The notes: generated by a model not told the origin, from the sequence alone. 62,734 nt of DNA from Acetobacter sp. UBA5411 (GCF_002409645.1 NZ_DHNR01000026.1:15547-78280); one strand, 5' to 3'. Shown: positions 8,393 to 17,568, counted from the stretch's first letter. A program made the numbers and translations.

Positions 8393-9340
8393 TCAGCGGT
8401 CGCTAAGACGCTCGATCTCTTTCTGAACAGCCTGCTGCACGATGCCGGACAGGTGCTGGTCAAGCCATTCCTTCAGGAATGCGCGCACTTCATCGCGAAC
8501 GATGTCTTCAATGGTCAGGTTTCCACCACGCGTGATAGCCACTCGTCTCTCCTTGTGTTCATAAGATTGTTTGCGGCGGAGCATCTGCTGAAGCGCGCCG
8601 AAAGAATGTTCCGTAGCACCGACAGTCTGCTTGTCCAGAGCGATCTGTACGGGCTCCGGTGCATCAGAGTCGGAATAGCCGGCGGCGTTTTCCGCCGGAG
8701 TTCTGTTCTCGCTCATTCTGGTCCTAGCCTGTTGTGTCTCGACATTCTCCACCAGGAGCGCTGGTTGAGACAAGGGGGGGACTACAGGTACTGGTGTTGG
8801 CAGGGTGGGAACATGAGATTCGGTTTCTGCCGTTACCGAGTCATGTGTCTCTGCAGGCTGAGCGGAAACGGTTTCCAGTTCAGGTGCAGGAGATGGCGGG
8901 GGAGCAGCAGCGGGCTCTGGTTCTGCAGGCGCAGGCGCTTCAGCCACGGGGGCAGGCGGCTCTGGTGCAGGTTGTTCCGGCTCGGGCTGTGGCTCCGGTT
9001 TGTGCTCAGCTTCTGGCGGCGGAGCTGGAGTATGAGCCTCTACAGGCGCTGCCGGCTCATGCTGTTCTGCGTGCTCGTGCGCTTCCGGCTTTTCCTCTTC
9101 CACAAACATGGAGGAGTCGAGCACAAGAACACTGTCATCGTCGTCCTGCGCGGGCGGTGCCGGTGGAGCAACGGGTTCCTCAGCTTTCGGTTCCGCCGGA
9201 GCAGGTGCGTGCTCCTCAGGCGCAGCAGCCTGCTGGGATGCTGCGTGAGCCTCTTTTCCTTCTTGCAGAATGCGACGGATGGAACTCAGAACAGTGTTGA
9301 TGGAACCGTTTTCCGGCTGCGTGTCGTTATTCTCTGTCAT
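8393..9340 (-). CDS. popZ: PopZ-like polar organising protein (DUF2497)
   Basis: 315 residues with the three-part layout of alphaproteobacterial PopZ. There is a short N-terminal helix (TVLSSIRRILQEGKEA, about residues 15-30), a long proline/glutamate-rich disordered spacer (about 40-190) and a conserved C-terminal helical region ending LTIEDIVRDEVRAFLKEWLD plus a final helix. PopZ assembles at the cell pole and anchors ParB-parS and polarity factors. The family call rests on the C-terminal DUF2497-type helices; function in this organism is inferred. Confidence 0.82.
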   Translation of the reverse strand: MTENNDTQPENGSINTVLSSIRRILQEGKEAHAASQQAAAPEEHAPAPAEPKAEEPVAPPAPPAQDDDDSVLVLDSSMFVEEEKPEAHEHAEQHEPAAPVEAHTPAPPPEAEHKPEPQPEPEQPAPEPPAPVAEAPAPAEPEPAAAPPPSPAPELETVSAQPAETHDSVTAETESHVPTLPTPVPVVPPLSQPALLVENVETQQARTRMSENRTPAENAAGYSDSDAPEPVQIALDKQTVGATEHSFGALQQMLRRKQSYEHKERRVAITRGGNLTIEDIVRDEVRAFLKEWLDQHLSGIVQQAVQKEIERLSDR

Positions 9341-9363
9341 TCAAAAACCTTTCCACGCCGCGC

Positions 9364-10803
9364 TTATCGTCCGGGCTGATCCAACGCATAATCATTCAGC
9401 CCCCACAAACGATCCTTAACCGCGTCATAGTAAGCTTTCTCATTATAAAGCGGTACGTTGAGATGTAGATCAAGAGCTGTCAGACGACCAATCGCCTGAG
9501 CGACGTTGTAAGAGGACGTGACCATGTTGCTCAGGCTCTGAACAAGCGCCACCTGCGCCTGAAGCAGGGTGCTCTGCTGCTGCAGCACTTCAAGAGTGGT
9601 GCTTGTTCCTACAATGGCCTGTCTTTCCACACCATCAAGTGCGATCATGCCGGCCTTGATGGCCGCGTGATTGCTCTCGATAGCAGCTTTGTAAGACACC
9701 AGTCGCTGCCAGTTTGACGCGGCAGCCTGCGCAGCGGTTCGGCGCTGCACGTCAACTGCACGACTGGAGGCCTGAGCCTGCTGTTTGGCCTGCCGGACTT
9801 CCGAATATTCTGAACCACCCTGATAGATAGGCACGGTCACATCGAGCGTGGCGTATTTATCGTCCTTTGTCTTACCACCAAGCTGCTGGTTGACCTGACG
9901 CATATAAGCGACAGAGGCGGCAACAGTCGGCATCAGAGCAGCCATCGCGACCGACACGGCGTCTTTCTGTGCGGATTCTGTGAAGAGCGCGGTAATGACG
10001 TCCGGGTTGTTCTTCACAGCCATGGCCACAGCCTGATTTTCCGATTTGACCGGAAGCACGAGTGGCTGCGGGGGAACCAGGTTTGGGGGAGGGGCCATTC
10101 CCACGACCTGCATATAGGTGGCCTGCGCGGTCTGAAGTGTTCCCTCGGACTGCTGGCGGGTCGCCTTTGCGCTGGCATAAGCTGATTCAGCCTGCGCCAC
10201 GTCGGTACGCGTAATTTCACCAACGCGGAAACGTTCGTTTGTGGCCTTGAGCTGCTGCTCAAGCACGCGTTCGTTGTTGATGTTCAACTGGAGAAGCTGT
10301 TCGTCTTCAATCACGCCGACATAAGCGTTCACAACGCTCATGAAGACCTGCTGCTCCGTGGAGATCAGCTTCGCTCGTTCGGCCATGACCTTGTTGACGG
10401 CCTGATGGGTCTGGGCCGTCGTTTTGCCACCGGTGTAGATCGGTTCGGTGGCTGATACGTTCGCGGCGAAGCCGAACGTGCTGTATTTACGCTGATAGCC
10501 GCGGATGCCGTCCGCGGAGTCACCATCGTAGTTGTTGCTGCCCTTATAGTAGCTGGGATTGAACTGTCCCTTGATGGTGGGATGCCAGCCAGCAAGTGCG
10601 GTTGGGACGTTTTCGTCCGTCGCCCGCAGTGTCGCACGTTCCTGCTGAAGTGTCGGGTTGGTCAGGTAGGCAACAGAAAGAGCTTCCTCCAGCGTGTGAG
10701 GAATGAAACTGGGCTCGCCGCTGCCATCATATTTCTGGGCCATGGCTGTCGAGCTGCACAGTAGACCTGCCAGTCCCAAACCCAAGTGGCAGGAATGTTT
10801 CAT
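9364..10803 (-). CDS. tolC: TolC-family outer-membrane efflux/secretion channel
   Basis: Outer-membrane channel partner of type I secretion and RND efflux. From the ATG at 10803 (AGAGAG site 10 bases upstream) the protein has a signal peptide MKHSCHLGLGLAGLLCSST cleaved near AMAQ. Two TolC-type repeats follow, each with long helices (LEEALSVAYLTNPTLQQERA, GEITRTDVAQAESAYASAKA) and β-strand segments such as VSATEPIYTGGKT and LDVTVPIYQGGSEYSEVRQA. A longer reading from 10836 would put residues in front of the signal peptide. It follows a pcm-like gene, a frequent order in alphaproteobacteria. Confidence 0.92.
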   Translation of the reverse strand: MKHSCHLGLGLAGLLCSSTAMAQKYDGSGEPSFIPHTLEEALSVAYLTNPTLQQERATLRATDENVPTALAGWHPTIKGQFNPSYYKGSNNYDGDSADGIRGYQRKYSTFGFAANVSATEPIYTGGKTTAQTHQAVNKVMAERAKLISTEQQVFMSVVNAYVGVIEDEQLLQLNINNERVLEQQLKATNERFRVGEITRTDVAQAESAYASAKATRQQSEGTLQTAQATYMQVVGMAPPPNLVPPQPLVLPVKSENQAVAMAVKNNPDVITALFTESAQKDAVSVAMAALMPTVAASVAYMRQVNQQLGGKTKDDKYATLDVTVPIYQGGSEYSEVRQAKQQAQASSRAVDVQRRTAAQAAASNWQRLVSYKAAIESNHAAIKAGMIALDGVERQAIVGTSTTLEVLQQQSTLLQAQVALVQSLSNMVTSSYNVAQAIGRLTALDLHLNVPLYNEKAYYDAVKDRLWGLNDYALDQPGR

Positions 10804-10944
10804 GTAACTTCTCTCTTTGATACCTGCTCCGCACACTCGACCGGAGTTGAGAGCTTATGCCACGCTGATGTCGGATTTTCCACTATTCTACTTAACAGCA
10901 GATTGCCACACCGCAATTTATCTCGGCAAAAGGATTACCTCTTC

Positions 10945-11664
10945 TCAGAAAGCAAAGGCCGCCGGGCGCGTAAAGGCGGGAAGCACAGGCGCTTCAGAAT
11001 CGAAAAAGCGACGGATGGACCATCCTTCACCTTTTTCAGCTTCAGCCAGAAACGCTGAAGATGTTCCGTCATCTGGACGCAGTATGCCAGCCACACGACC
11101 GTTTTCTGTCAGTTGGGTGCTGCAGAAACGGGGGATTTCCTCGATGGCGCCGTCAAAAAAGATCAGATCGAAAGGTGAGCTTTCGGGCGCGCCACCGGCA
11201 AGGGAGGCCCGCTTCCAGGATACGTCGACAGACGCACGCATCGTAAATGCCGTGCCGATGGCCAGCAGGGAGGCATCTTCTTCAAGGGCAGTTACCTCTG
11301 CGCCGAGCATGGCGATAAGGGCTGCCGTATATCCCGTAGCGGCTCCGACCACGAGCACGCGCTGGCCAGCCTGAATGGCCGCCATCTGCACCAGTCGTGC
11401 GGTCACCATCGATTGCAGCAGATAACGACCATTTCCGAGTGGAAGCGTGAGGTCGGAATAGGCGAATTCCTGCTCATTTTCCGGAACGGCATATTCACGG
11501 GGAAGCGCCCGCATGGCCGTGACGATGCGCGGATCATTGACTTCCAGCGGACGCACCTGATCATCGACCATCCGCTGTCGGGCATCGTCGAAAGCCGAGG
11601 CGCTGGTATCCGGGAAGTAAGGAGCCATCACGGAGGTCGGGGCCTGATCTGCGGCATAGGTCAT
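10945..11664 (-). CDS. pcm: Protein-L-isoaspartate O-methyltransferase-like protein
   Basis: 239 residues, S-adenosylmethionine-dependent methyltransferase fold of the Pcm family. ARQRMVDDQVRPLEVNDPRI near the N-terminus is the usual substrate-side segment, and VLVVGAATGYTAALIAMLGA is motif I of the SAM site. The Pcm active-site stretch is diverged, as in the alphaproteobacterial paralogues found beside tolC, so true isoaspartate repair is uncertain. An upstream extension to 11766 is open, but the ATG at 11664 matches the family start. Confidence 0.82.
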   Translation of the reverse strand: MTYAADQAPTSVMAPYFPDTSASAFDDARQRMVDDQVRPLEVNDPRIVTAMRALPREYAVPENEQEFAYSDLTLPLGNGRYLLQSMVTARLVQMAAIQAGQRVLVVGAATGYTAALIAMLGAEVTALEEDASLLAIGTAFTMRASVDVSWKRASLAGGAPESSPFDLIFFDGAIEEIPRFCSTQLTENGRVAGILRPDDGTSSAFLAEAEKGEGWSIRRFFDSEAPVLPAFTRPAAFAF

Positions 11665-11881
11665 GATGGCGGTGTTCCGTTTCAGTCTGTGTGGTCTCCG
11701 TGGAAACGCAGCCGTTCCAGGATCATCATACAATAATGAGAAAACCCAGCCAGAGCCCTTCGTCAACCAGTTGTAGCATCAACTGTGCTGACAATGGGTT
11801 GAGCGGACATGATGGCAGGGGAATGACAGACAGGACTTGACCCGCCGCGAGACGTGAGAGATATAGCGCTGGCACCGATGA

Positions 11882-11955
11882 GGTCCGGTGGCAGAATGGT
11901 GATGTAGCGGACTGCAAATCCGCGAATGTGGGTTCGATTCCCGCCCGGACCTCCA
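11882..11955 (+). tRNA. tRNA-Cys (anticodon GCA)
   Basis: A full cloverleaf: acceptor GGTCCGG pairing with CCGGACC, an anticodon stem around GCGGACTGCAAATCCGC, a T-arm GTGGGTTCGATTCCCGC, discriminator U and an encoded CCA. Its last 18 bases (TTCCCGCCCGGACCTCCA) are repeated at 61223, which marks it as the prophage integration target. Confidence 0.97.
11938..11955 (+). other. attL core
   Basis: TTCCCGCCCGGACCTCCA, the 3' end of tRNA-Cys, identical to 61223-61240. The integrase stop codon is only 57 bases away. Confidence 0.92.
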
Positions 11956-12011
11956 ATGCCCTCAGAAAACCGCAGAAAACCGCCAAAAACCACCCAAGTT
12001 TTACACTTTGG

Positions 12012-13043
12012 TTATTTTGGTTTTACAGCCTCCAAAAGATCCATTGCCTGTTGAGCCAGTCGTTTTTGATCGACGGCGCGGGTGTATCTGGCGACTTCAG
12101 ACAGGTTCTTATGACCCGTCACGGCAGCGATCTGGTGAGTTGTGCATCCTGCCTCAGCCAATCGTCTTGCTGAGGCCTTTCTCAGCCCATGCGCCGATAG
12201 GTCATCCGGCAGACCGGCAGCAGAAACCCAGTCGCGCATCAAGTTTCCGAGCGAATCGGAAGATGGTTTCTGGCCCCATTTCACCTCAAGGAAATAAGCC
12301 CCGACATTCCCTACCGACGCGAGGCTTTCCGCAAGGCCGGGGAGAATAGGGATCATGAGTCGCGTCCCGGTCTTCTGCTGCGTTACTTCTATCATCCCAG
12401 CCCTGATGCTTGCTGGCCCCATCCGAACTACATCAGAGCGCCTCTGTCCCGTGTGAAGCATAAGAGAGAACGCGGTTCGCGCCCGACTACCGAGTGGCCA
12501 GCACGCTTGAAATTGAGCCACCTCTTCTTCTGTCCACGCCCTTGCTCCGTCGGCTTTTTCTTTCAGGCGTCGCACGCCCGTCGTCGGGTCCGTGGCACGC
12601 ATGTCAGATTCAACGGCGAGTCGAAAAACAAGACCGAACATCCGCAGCCATCTGTTTCCTGCCGCTGGACGATCAGCAAATCGGGAAAGAATCGCTCTGA
12701 TGTGCTTCGGCTCGAAATCTTTAACTGGTTGAGACGCGAACGGTTCGCTCATCATGCGGATAAGAACGTTTCTGTATCCGCGTTGCGTCGGCTCTCTTAG
12801 CGAAAGAAAGGCGTTCGTTTTCATCCAGTCCTCGCAAAGACGGGCAAACGTTCCGACGCCCCTGATCTCTTTCGGTCTCTCAGGTTCAGCTTGAGCAATG
12901 GCCGCATGGTATGCTGGCCAGAATGCGTCATCATCAAGCGGCGGCAGCTTAAGGCGAGGCAGTTTAGGGTGACGAAAATAGAAGCGCAGAACGCCATCAC
13001 GTCCACGATGACGTTGCACATACTTGATTCTGACCGCAACCAT
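12012..13043 (-). CDS. int: Tyrosine-recombinase integrase
   Basis: 343 residues. The catalytic set of the tyrosine recombinases is visible: Arg201 in HTGQRRSD, Lys224 in QQKTGT, His285 and Arg288 in HGLRKAS, His311 in TGHKNLSE and the nucleophile Tyr320 in VARYTR. An N-terminal arm-binding part and a SAM-like core-binding part (about 65-150) precede it. It is transcribed toward the tRNA-Cys att site, the common arrangement for tRNA-targeting integrases. It starts just after the stop of the excisionase-like gene, so the two are probably co-transcribed. Confidence 0.95.
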   Translation of the reverse strand: MVAVRIKYVQRHRGRDGVLRFYFRHPKLPRLKLPPLDDDAFWPAYHAAIAQAEPERPKEIRGVGTFARLCEDWMKTNAFLSLREPTQRGYRNVLIRMMSEPFASQPVKDFEPKHIRAILSRFADRPAAGNRWLRMFGLVFRLAVESDMRATDPTTGVRRLKEKADGARAWTEEEVAQFQACWPLGSRARTAFSLMLHTGQRRSDVVRMGPASIRAGMIEVTQQKTGTRLMIPILPGLAESLASVGNVGAYFLEVKWGQKPSSDSLGNLMRDWVSAAGLPDDLSAHGLRKASARRLAEAGCTTHQIAAVTGHKNLSEVARYTRAVDQKRLAQQAMDLLEAVKPK

Positions 13044-13046
13044 CCA

Positions 13047-13286
13047 TCAGGTACCAAGCAACTCGTCCAGAGGATTACGATCTGCTGGCGATGAGGTGGC
13101 CGACAGAAGCCCTTGCTGCCGGTCGATCCACTGGTCTAGCTGATGTCTGTCCCACACACGCCGTGAGCCGATGCGTATGGAAACCACAGCATCAGCAACG
13201 CGCGTGTGGAATAGAGCCTCTGATATGCTCAGATACCTAGCGGCCTCTGTTGAGCGAAGTAAACGCGGCGTGATCGTCTCACTCAT
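13047..13286 (-). CDS. Excisionase-like helix-turn-helix protein
   Basis: 79 residues with a winged-helix DNA-binding pattern of the AlpA/Xis type: LLRSTEAARYLSISEALFHT followed by VSIRIGSRRVWDRHQLDQWI. Its place directly before the integrase suggests control of excision direction. It overlaps the preceding small gene by 8 bases. Confidence 0.7.
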   Translation of the reverse strand: MSETITPRLLRSTEAARYLSISEALFHTRVADAVVSIRIGSRRVWDRHQLDQWIDRQQGLLSATSSPADRNPLDELLGT

Positions 13287-13431
13287 CGGCGCTCTCCTTT
13301 TTAATAACGAGACCTCGCCTCTGCATTTCTTCGAATATCCGTTCAGAACGCGGAACCGCTCTATTGTCCGACACGCGCCAGCTATCGTCCAATAATTCGC
13401 GGATGAGGATTATTTGGTCGTAGGCGTTCAT
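13279..13431 (-). CDS. Small phage protein, 50 residues
   Basis: Starts MNAYDQIILIRELLDDSW and ends RRGLVIKKESADE; no family recognised. The ATG has a GAGGT site about 8 bases upstream and both ends overlap neighbours (4 bases with the 13428 gene, 8 with the excisionase-like gene), as expected in a tightly coupled phage operon. Confidence 0.6.
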   Translation of the reverse strand: MNAYDQIILIRELLDDSWRVSDNRAVPRSERIFEEMQRRGLVIKKESADE

Positions 13432-13667
13432 GGCCTGGACCTCGCACGGATGGCAGAGATTGCGGCATCAACACCGTCATTGAACCACTGCTCAGGCATG
13501 GAGAAATCAGGAATTCGCGTTTCTTTCAGCGTTTGCAGGATATTCTCCCGCTCATCCTTCCGGCACGCCTCGCCGTATGCGCGGAGTTGGTCAGAGGAGA
13601 ACGCCTCTGCCGTATTCATATAAAGAGATTGCCATTTTGGCTCAGGCAGCTTCACTTCGTCAGGCAT
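13428..13667 (-). CDS. Hypothetical phage protein, 79 residues
   Basis: No family recognised. Mostly helical and charged, with an Arg-rich end (AISAIRARSRP). Overlaps both neighbours by a few bases in the leftward early operon. Confidence 0.65.
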   Translation of the reverse strand: MPDEVKLPEPKWQSLYMNTAEAFSSDQLRAYGEACRKDERENILQTLKETRIPDFSMPEQWFNDGVDAAISAIRARSRP

Positions 13668-13989
13668 CCGTGTTCTCCAGTGGTCTGGCGTACATCAGGC
13701 AGATTTCGCCGTCCTCAGTGTCGAATGCGCCTATCATCTTCCATCTATCGGTCCCGTGCCACGGGGGACGCCCAATCCGTTCAAGGTGCTTAACTTCCAG
13801 TGCCTCGTTTTCCTCCACCATCTCCGGGGGCATATCATCAGTCCAATAACGAAGCTCTATACTATTACGTCGGCAAATTTCTTTTGCATCCCTCATGCCG
13901 ATTTCATCGTGCCCAAACCACTCAGCAAATTTCGGATATGGAACACCATCTTTCCTTATATCCTGTGTCCAGTATTTAAAGTAATTCAC
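13660..13989 (-). CDS. Hypothetical phage protein, 109 residues, GTG start
   Basis: Begins at GTG 13989, overlapping the upstream stop (GTGA), with a strong AAGGAGG site. A longer reading from 14169 would overlap the previous gene by about 180 bases and is Arg-rich there, so I reject it. The protein (VNYFKYWTQDIRKDGVPYPK at the start, then WFGHDEIGMRDAKEICRRNS) has no domain I recognise. Confidence 0.65.
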   Translation of the reverse strand: MNYFKYWTQDIRKDGVPYPKFAEWFGHDEIGMRDAKEICRRNSIELRYWTDDMPPEMVEENEALEVKHLERIGRPPWHGTDRWKMIGAFDTEDGEICLMYARPLENTDA

Positions 13990-14522
13990 TGCCCGTCCTC
14001 CTTCATGGCGGCGTCGATGGCGGAGCGGAGTGTTTCTTCGTAATTGCCAGTTCCGCATACGCCGAACGATGTTTCTCCGGATGTGTTCATTGAGCAGTGA
14101 ATTTCTACATCCTCCGTATTCACCGCAATGTTTTCCAACCACTCCAACCGCTTCGTATCTTCCGCACACTCAGCCTGCGCCCGTTCGTAGCCGCGCTGTT
14201 CAGCTTCGAGGGCTAAGTCTGCCCTGATATATGGAGCATGATGATTACCAGAAACACGAGGCCAGCGTCCTAGGGACATCAATCCTGTATCCGGATTTAG
14301 CCATACCCATTCTGGAAGTTTTTTCTGCTCCTTCGTCATCTCTCGCGCGGCTGTTAGAACTTGCGTGTCTACAGTTGTTACTGGGCCGCGTCTGATACGA
14401 TCCTCGGCTTCCTCAATAAATTTCTCAGCAATATACGCGAGCGTTTGGGGTGCAAACCCTGAATTATCAAACCGCAGACAGCTTACAATATCAGCGATCT
14501 GCTCTTCTCTCGTCCGGGCCAT
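13986..14522 (-). CDS. Hypothetical phage protein, 178 residues
   Basis: Start chosen at ATG 14522, which forms a TAATG junction with the upstream gene; the frame is open further back. Contains a helical segment ALEAEQRGYERAQAECAEDT typical of small phage accessory proteins and a C-terminal TSGETSFGVCGTGNYEETLR. Function unknown. Confidence 0.65.
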   Translation of the reverse strand: MARTREEQIADIVSCLRFDNSGFAPQTLAYIAEKFIEEAEDRIRRGPVTTVDTQVLTAAREMTKEQKKLPEWVWLNPDTGLMSLGRWPRVSGNHHAPYIRADLALEAEQRGYERAQAECAEDTKRLEWLENIAVNTEDVEIHCSMNTSGETSFGVCGTGNYEETLRSAIDAAMKEDGQ

Positions 14523-14878
14523 TACTTGCGGTCCCCGTGAATAGATGGATGTGCGCAGAAATACACAGGGAAACATTCCTCTTGCCGCTTGCCGCCAACA
14601 CGCCACCAATTCCGCGTCTGTGACGAGGGCGCGAAATACCACATGGAGCAAACATTCCCTTTCTTATCCATTCCAAGAACATGCGTTGTGGTTCCGTCAT
14701 GTTCACTAATCGGCCGCCACATAGCGGCGAAGGCGGCTTTGAGTGCTTCCTCTGCATCTCTCGAAAACGTCTTCCATTGTGGCGCTCCCGACAGAGCGCA
14801 AATCCTGTCCGGCTTGAATCCCTGCCGAGTGCATATTGCCCGTGCCGCCGCCTCGATCATTTCTGGTGTCGGGGTCAT
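14522..14878 (-). CDS. Hypothetical phage protein with DUF551-like segment
   Basis: 118 residues. The stretch WRPISEHDGTTTHVLGMDKK resembles the WxPvSE...VL pattern of DUF551-type phage proteins, and a WYFAPSS/WWRVGG part follows. ATGA overlap with the upstream gene. No biochemical role is known for the family. Confidence 0.6.
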   Translation of the reverse strand: MTPTPEMIEAAARAICTRQGFKPDRICALSGAPQWKTFSRDAEEALKAAFAAMWRPISEHDGTTTHVLGMDKKGNVCSMWYFAPSSQTRNWWRVGGKRQEECFPVYFCAHPSIHGDRK

Positions 14879-15369
14879 GATGCGGCTCCTTTGAGGGCTT
14901 TTCTCGCGCGATCACGAAGCTCTTTCACCCCGATCTTGAGCCATGACTGTTCAGACATGGTTGTCTTTGCTTGACCAGAGAGCGTATCGCTACCGTAAGT
15001 CTCTATTGAGAGAAGAGCCTCCCGCAACCTCTGCGCCTCAGCGTCTTTCTCTGCGAGCACGGCTAGGTGGTCGGACTCACGGATGATGGGGAAATAATCA
15101 TAGTAGGGATTAAATGTAATTGATGCCCCCACTAGTTTTTTCTCAGGGTAAAAATCCCGCGGGCAGGCGTACCCTATAACCAGCGCACTGCTCTGCGCCC
15201 GCACGCCAACAGCACGCAGCAGATCTATAAACGTCACGTTGTCACCGCGCCCAACACGCATGATCCAGTCCGTCAGCGCAGTTTCCTGCGCCTCGGTGAG
15301 CGGTGTTCGGATCACGAACGTCTCGGGTGTTTCCGGGGGCGGGGAGAAAGGGTCTTGGCGCTCGGTCAT
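14875..15369 (-). CDS. Hypothetical phage protein, 164 residues
   Basis: No family recognised. A proline-rich N-terminus, a middle with LTDWIMRVGRGDNVTFIDLL and a helical C-terminus with AEKDAEAQRLREALLSIETY. ATGA overlap with the ATPase gene upstream, so translationally coupled to it. Confidence 0.62.
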   Translation of the reverse strand: MTERQDPFSPPPETPETFVIRTPLTEAQETALTDWIMRVGRGDNVTFIDLLRAVGVRAQSSALVIGYACPRDFYPEKKLVGASITFNPYYDYFPIIRESDHLAVLAEKDAEAQRLREALLSIETYGSDTLSGQAKTTMSEQSWLKIGVKELRDRARKALKGAAS

Positions 15370-16397
15370 GCGGCTGCTCCCTCATCTTCCCGTTCGAAAA
15401 TTTCGAGCGCGGCATTAACAGAAGCATCAACCCGGTCACTGAGATCCGGGCGGTTTTCAGACAGATGCTTTCTCCACTGCTTTGTTTTGGGAGAGGAAGT
15501 AATCCGCTGCAGCGCTTCCAGCGTAGGCGCATCCTGTATTGCTGCGATCAGATCGTCTGTTGCGTCGGCATCTGTGTCGGCAGGTGGTCGATCTGCGCCG
15601 GTCTCGGCCCAAGCGCGTAGACGCTCCCCTGTATCAACTGTGATTTTCTGACCGGCAGGAAAGATGGCCTGCAGATCATGATTTAGTTTGCGCTGCATGT
15701 CATAGCGAGGCTCGCCGGGTGTTTCTGGGTGCATCGTCATTGAACCAGACAACTCAAACATGAAGGATTTTTCGCAGACAGGCATGAAACCCATCTGGCG
15801 AATTTCATTCCTCTCTCGGCCCGTTCTTTCGTCTTTCACCTTCTCAAACTTGATCTTTTCCTGAGCACGCAGACAGAAAATCAGATGTGTCCGGCACTGG
15901 ATTAACTTTGCCATCATGCGCTTGTGGAGCTGCTTAGGCTTTTTCCAGCTTGGAGCGGTCATTGCATCGACTTTCCACGCCTGCACGACGCCGTTGCGGT
16001 CTGTGGCTGCCGCAATTGCGGCCTGTTCAGCCATGTCTGAGCAGCCACCTTCGCCATCCCACTCATGCGACATGCTGTCGATGACGATCACAGTGGCCCC
16101 GGCTTCTTCAGCGGCTTTGATGGCTTCAACGTATCGTTCCGGTGTGAACGGGGGCGGGAAATCTAAGTGCATGAAATCGAACGTGCCGCTGGCTGGGTCG
16201 GCTTTTGCTCCGGGCATAGGGGCATAATGCAGAGCGCGGCCAGCTTCTGTGTCGATGACAGCAATTTTTCCATTCTGTCCTTTGATGCCCTCAGCAAGCG
16301 TCAAGGCCGAAAAGGTCTTCCCGGATCCAGAGGCACCAGCAATTCCGAACAGAAGACCGATCTTCTCACGAACGGCAGGGCGAATTGTGAAAACCAT
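15366..16397 (-). CDS. RecA-like AAA ATPase, phage recombination (Sak4-like)
   Basis: 343 residues. Walker A is GASGSGKTFSA near residue 20-30 and Walker B is TVIVIDSMSHEW; the acidic DTEAGRALHYAP stretch lies between. The architecture is that of Sak4-type single-strand-annealing ATPases found in phage recombination modules. The partner exonuclease gene is immediately upstream and the stop/start overlap is TGATG. The Sak4 label is inferred from fold and context. The last 100 residues are variable. Confidence 0.78.
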   Translation of the reverse strand: MVFTIRPAVREKIGLLFGIAGASGSGKTFSALTLAEGIKGQNGKIAVIDTEAGRALHYAPMPGAKADPASGTFDFMHLDFPPPFTPERYVEAIKAAEEAGATVIVIDSMSHEWDGEGGCSDMAEQAAIAAATDRNGVVQAWKVDAMTAPSWKKPKQLHKRMMAKLIQCRTHLIFCLRAQEKIKFEKVKDERTGRERNEIRQMGFMPVCEKSFMFELSGSMTMHPETPGEPRYDMQRKLNHDLQAIFPAGQKITVDTGERLRAWAETGADRPPADTDADATDDLIAAIQDAPTLEALQRITSSPKTKQWRKHLSENRPDLSDRVDASVNAALEIFEREDEGAAA

Positions 16398-17278
16398 CAG
16401 ACAAATTCCTCGATCATCTCATCGCGCATTTCGCGCTCTTCTGTTTCGCGTATCAGCCAGTTCGGGGCTTCAATGGTGGCCATGTGCGGATATCCGGGCC
16501 AAACGCCGCTTTTCATGCATCGCCCCCAAATATCGACAGCGCGCTGAACGTCATCCTGGGCGATGTGCTGCAGAGTTCTGCCGGGCGTCATGACAGACAC
16601 AGCGAATGGTTCGACCATTTCAAAAACAATGAACCGCATGGGTGCTGGGTCATTCCCACGGAGACGGCGCGCTCCGTCAGCATAGAAACGGTCCTGAGTT
16701 CGATAGGCTCGAACCATGCGGCGGTCCCATTCGGTTGGGTTGGCGCTCATCATCGTTCCCTTGAGGTCGAATAAAGGCGAACGTGGATCGTCAGGCATCC
16801 GGTCAACCATCGCTCGGCACCAAATGTCCCGGTCTCGCCAGACCATGACTTGCTCTGATTTTCCAGGCGCGAAAAACTCTTTGCACTCCTCGCGTTCTCG
16901 CATCTCAGAGAGAACCGCAGTGCTACAAGCGTGAGCGATATCGAAATCTTTCGACAGGAGAGGGATGACGCCTGCGTCGCGGCAAGCATTACGCTCTTCT
17001 TTCGCGGCGGCCTTTTTGTAATCGCTGAATTTTATCTCCTGAATAGGAGCGCCCTTCCCAAGAATTAGCTGATGGATAGCCGAGCCCTTATCCATCGCAG
17101 CCGTGATTTCCTTTGGTTGCTGATTGGGGTTGAGCCGCACATGAGCGAACCGTGCATGCTTAGGGCTCTGATCGAGTATAATCCGCGCAATACTGTTCGA
17201 CAGGCTGGGCTCAATCACAGGATCAGAATGGTAGACTGATTCAGGAATGTCATAGATCCCCGGCTTAACGATCTGCAT
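16397..17278 (-). CDS. PD-(D/E)XK exonuclease, RecE/DUF3799-like
   Basis: About 293 residues. The N-terminus IVKPGIYDIPESVYHSDPVI and SLSNSIARIILDQSPKHARF are typical of phage RecB-type exonucleases that load single-strand annealing proteins. The nuclease core is represented by AMVDRMPD...LFDLKGTMMS (Asp, then Asp-x-Lys). Start taken at ATG 17278, overlapping the previous stop; ATG 17290 is equally open. It forms a recombination pair with the ATPase downstream. Confidence 0.75.
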   Translation of the reverse strand: MQIVKPGIYDIPESVYHSDPVIEPSLSNSIARIILDQSPKHARFAHVRLNPNQQPKEITAAMDKGSAIHQLILGKGAPIQEIKFSDYKKAAAKEERNACRDAGVIPLLSKDFDIAHACSTAVLSEMREREECKEFFAPGKSEQVMVWRDRDIWCRAMVDRMPDDPRSPLFDLKGTMMSANPTEWDRRMVRAYRTQDRFYADGARRLRGNDPAPMRFIVFEMVEPFAVSVMTPGRTLQHIAQDDVQRAVDIWGRCMKSGVWPGYPHMATIEAPNWLIRETEEREMRDEMIEEFV

Positions 17279-17568
17279 CACAACACCCATCCAGTCTGCT
17301 CGAACGTCGCGTCTGCATGCGCCAGATGCGCCTCCAGCATGAACTCCCGATCATCCGCCGCAATGCGATTTGCCGAACGCTGCATGTCGTCGGCCATGTC
17401 GCCCAGTTCCAGAATCATTGATGCGATCTGGTCAGAAAACTCGTTGTTCAGATCGTCACATTCCCCCATACGTCGAACAGTTTCCTGAAACGCGGGAAGC
17501 TGCGCCGCTGCCTGTTCACGATGGGAGATATTGTGCGCGTCGTTTGTCGTCAGGCCATAAACCTTCAT
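17278..17568 (-). CDS. Hypothetical phage protein, 96 residues
   Basis: Starts MKVYGLTTNDAHNISHREQA with GGAGGG five bases upstream. Predicted all-helical (FSDQIASMILELGDMADDMQ). No family recognised. Overlaps the exonuclease start by one base. Confidence 0.62.
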   Translation of the reverse strand: MKVYGLTTNDAHNISHREQAAAQLPAFQETVRRMGECDDLNNEFSDQIASMILELGDMADDMQRSANRIAADDREFMLEAHLAHADATFEQTGWVL

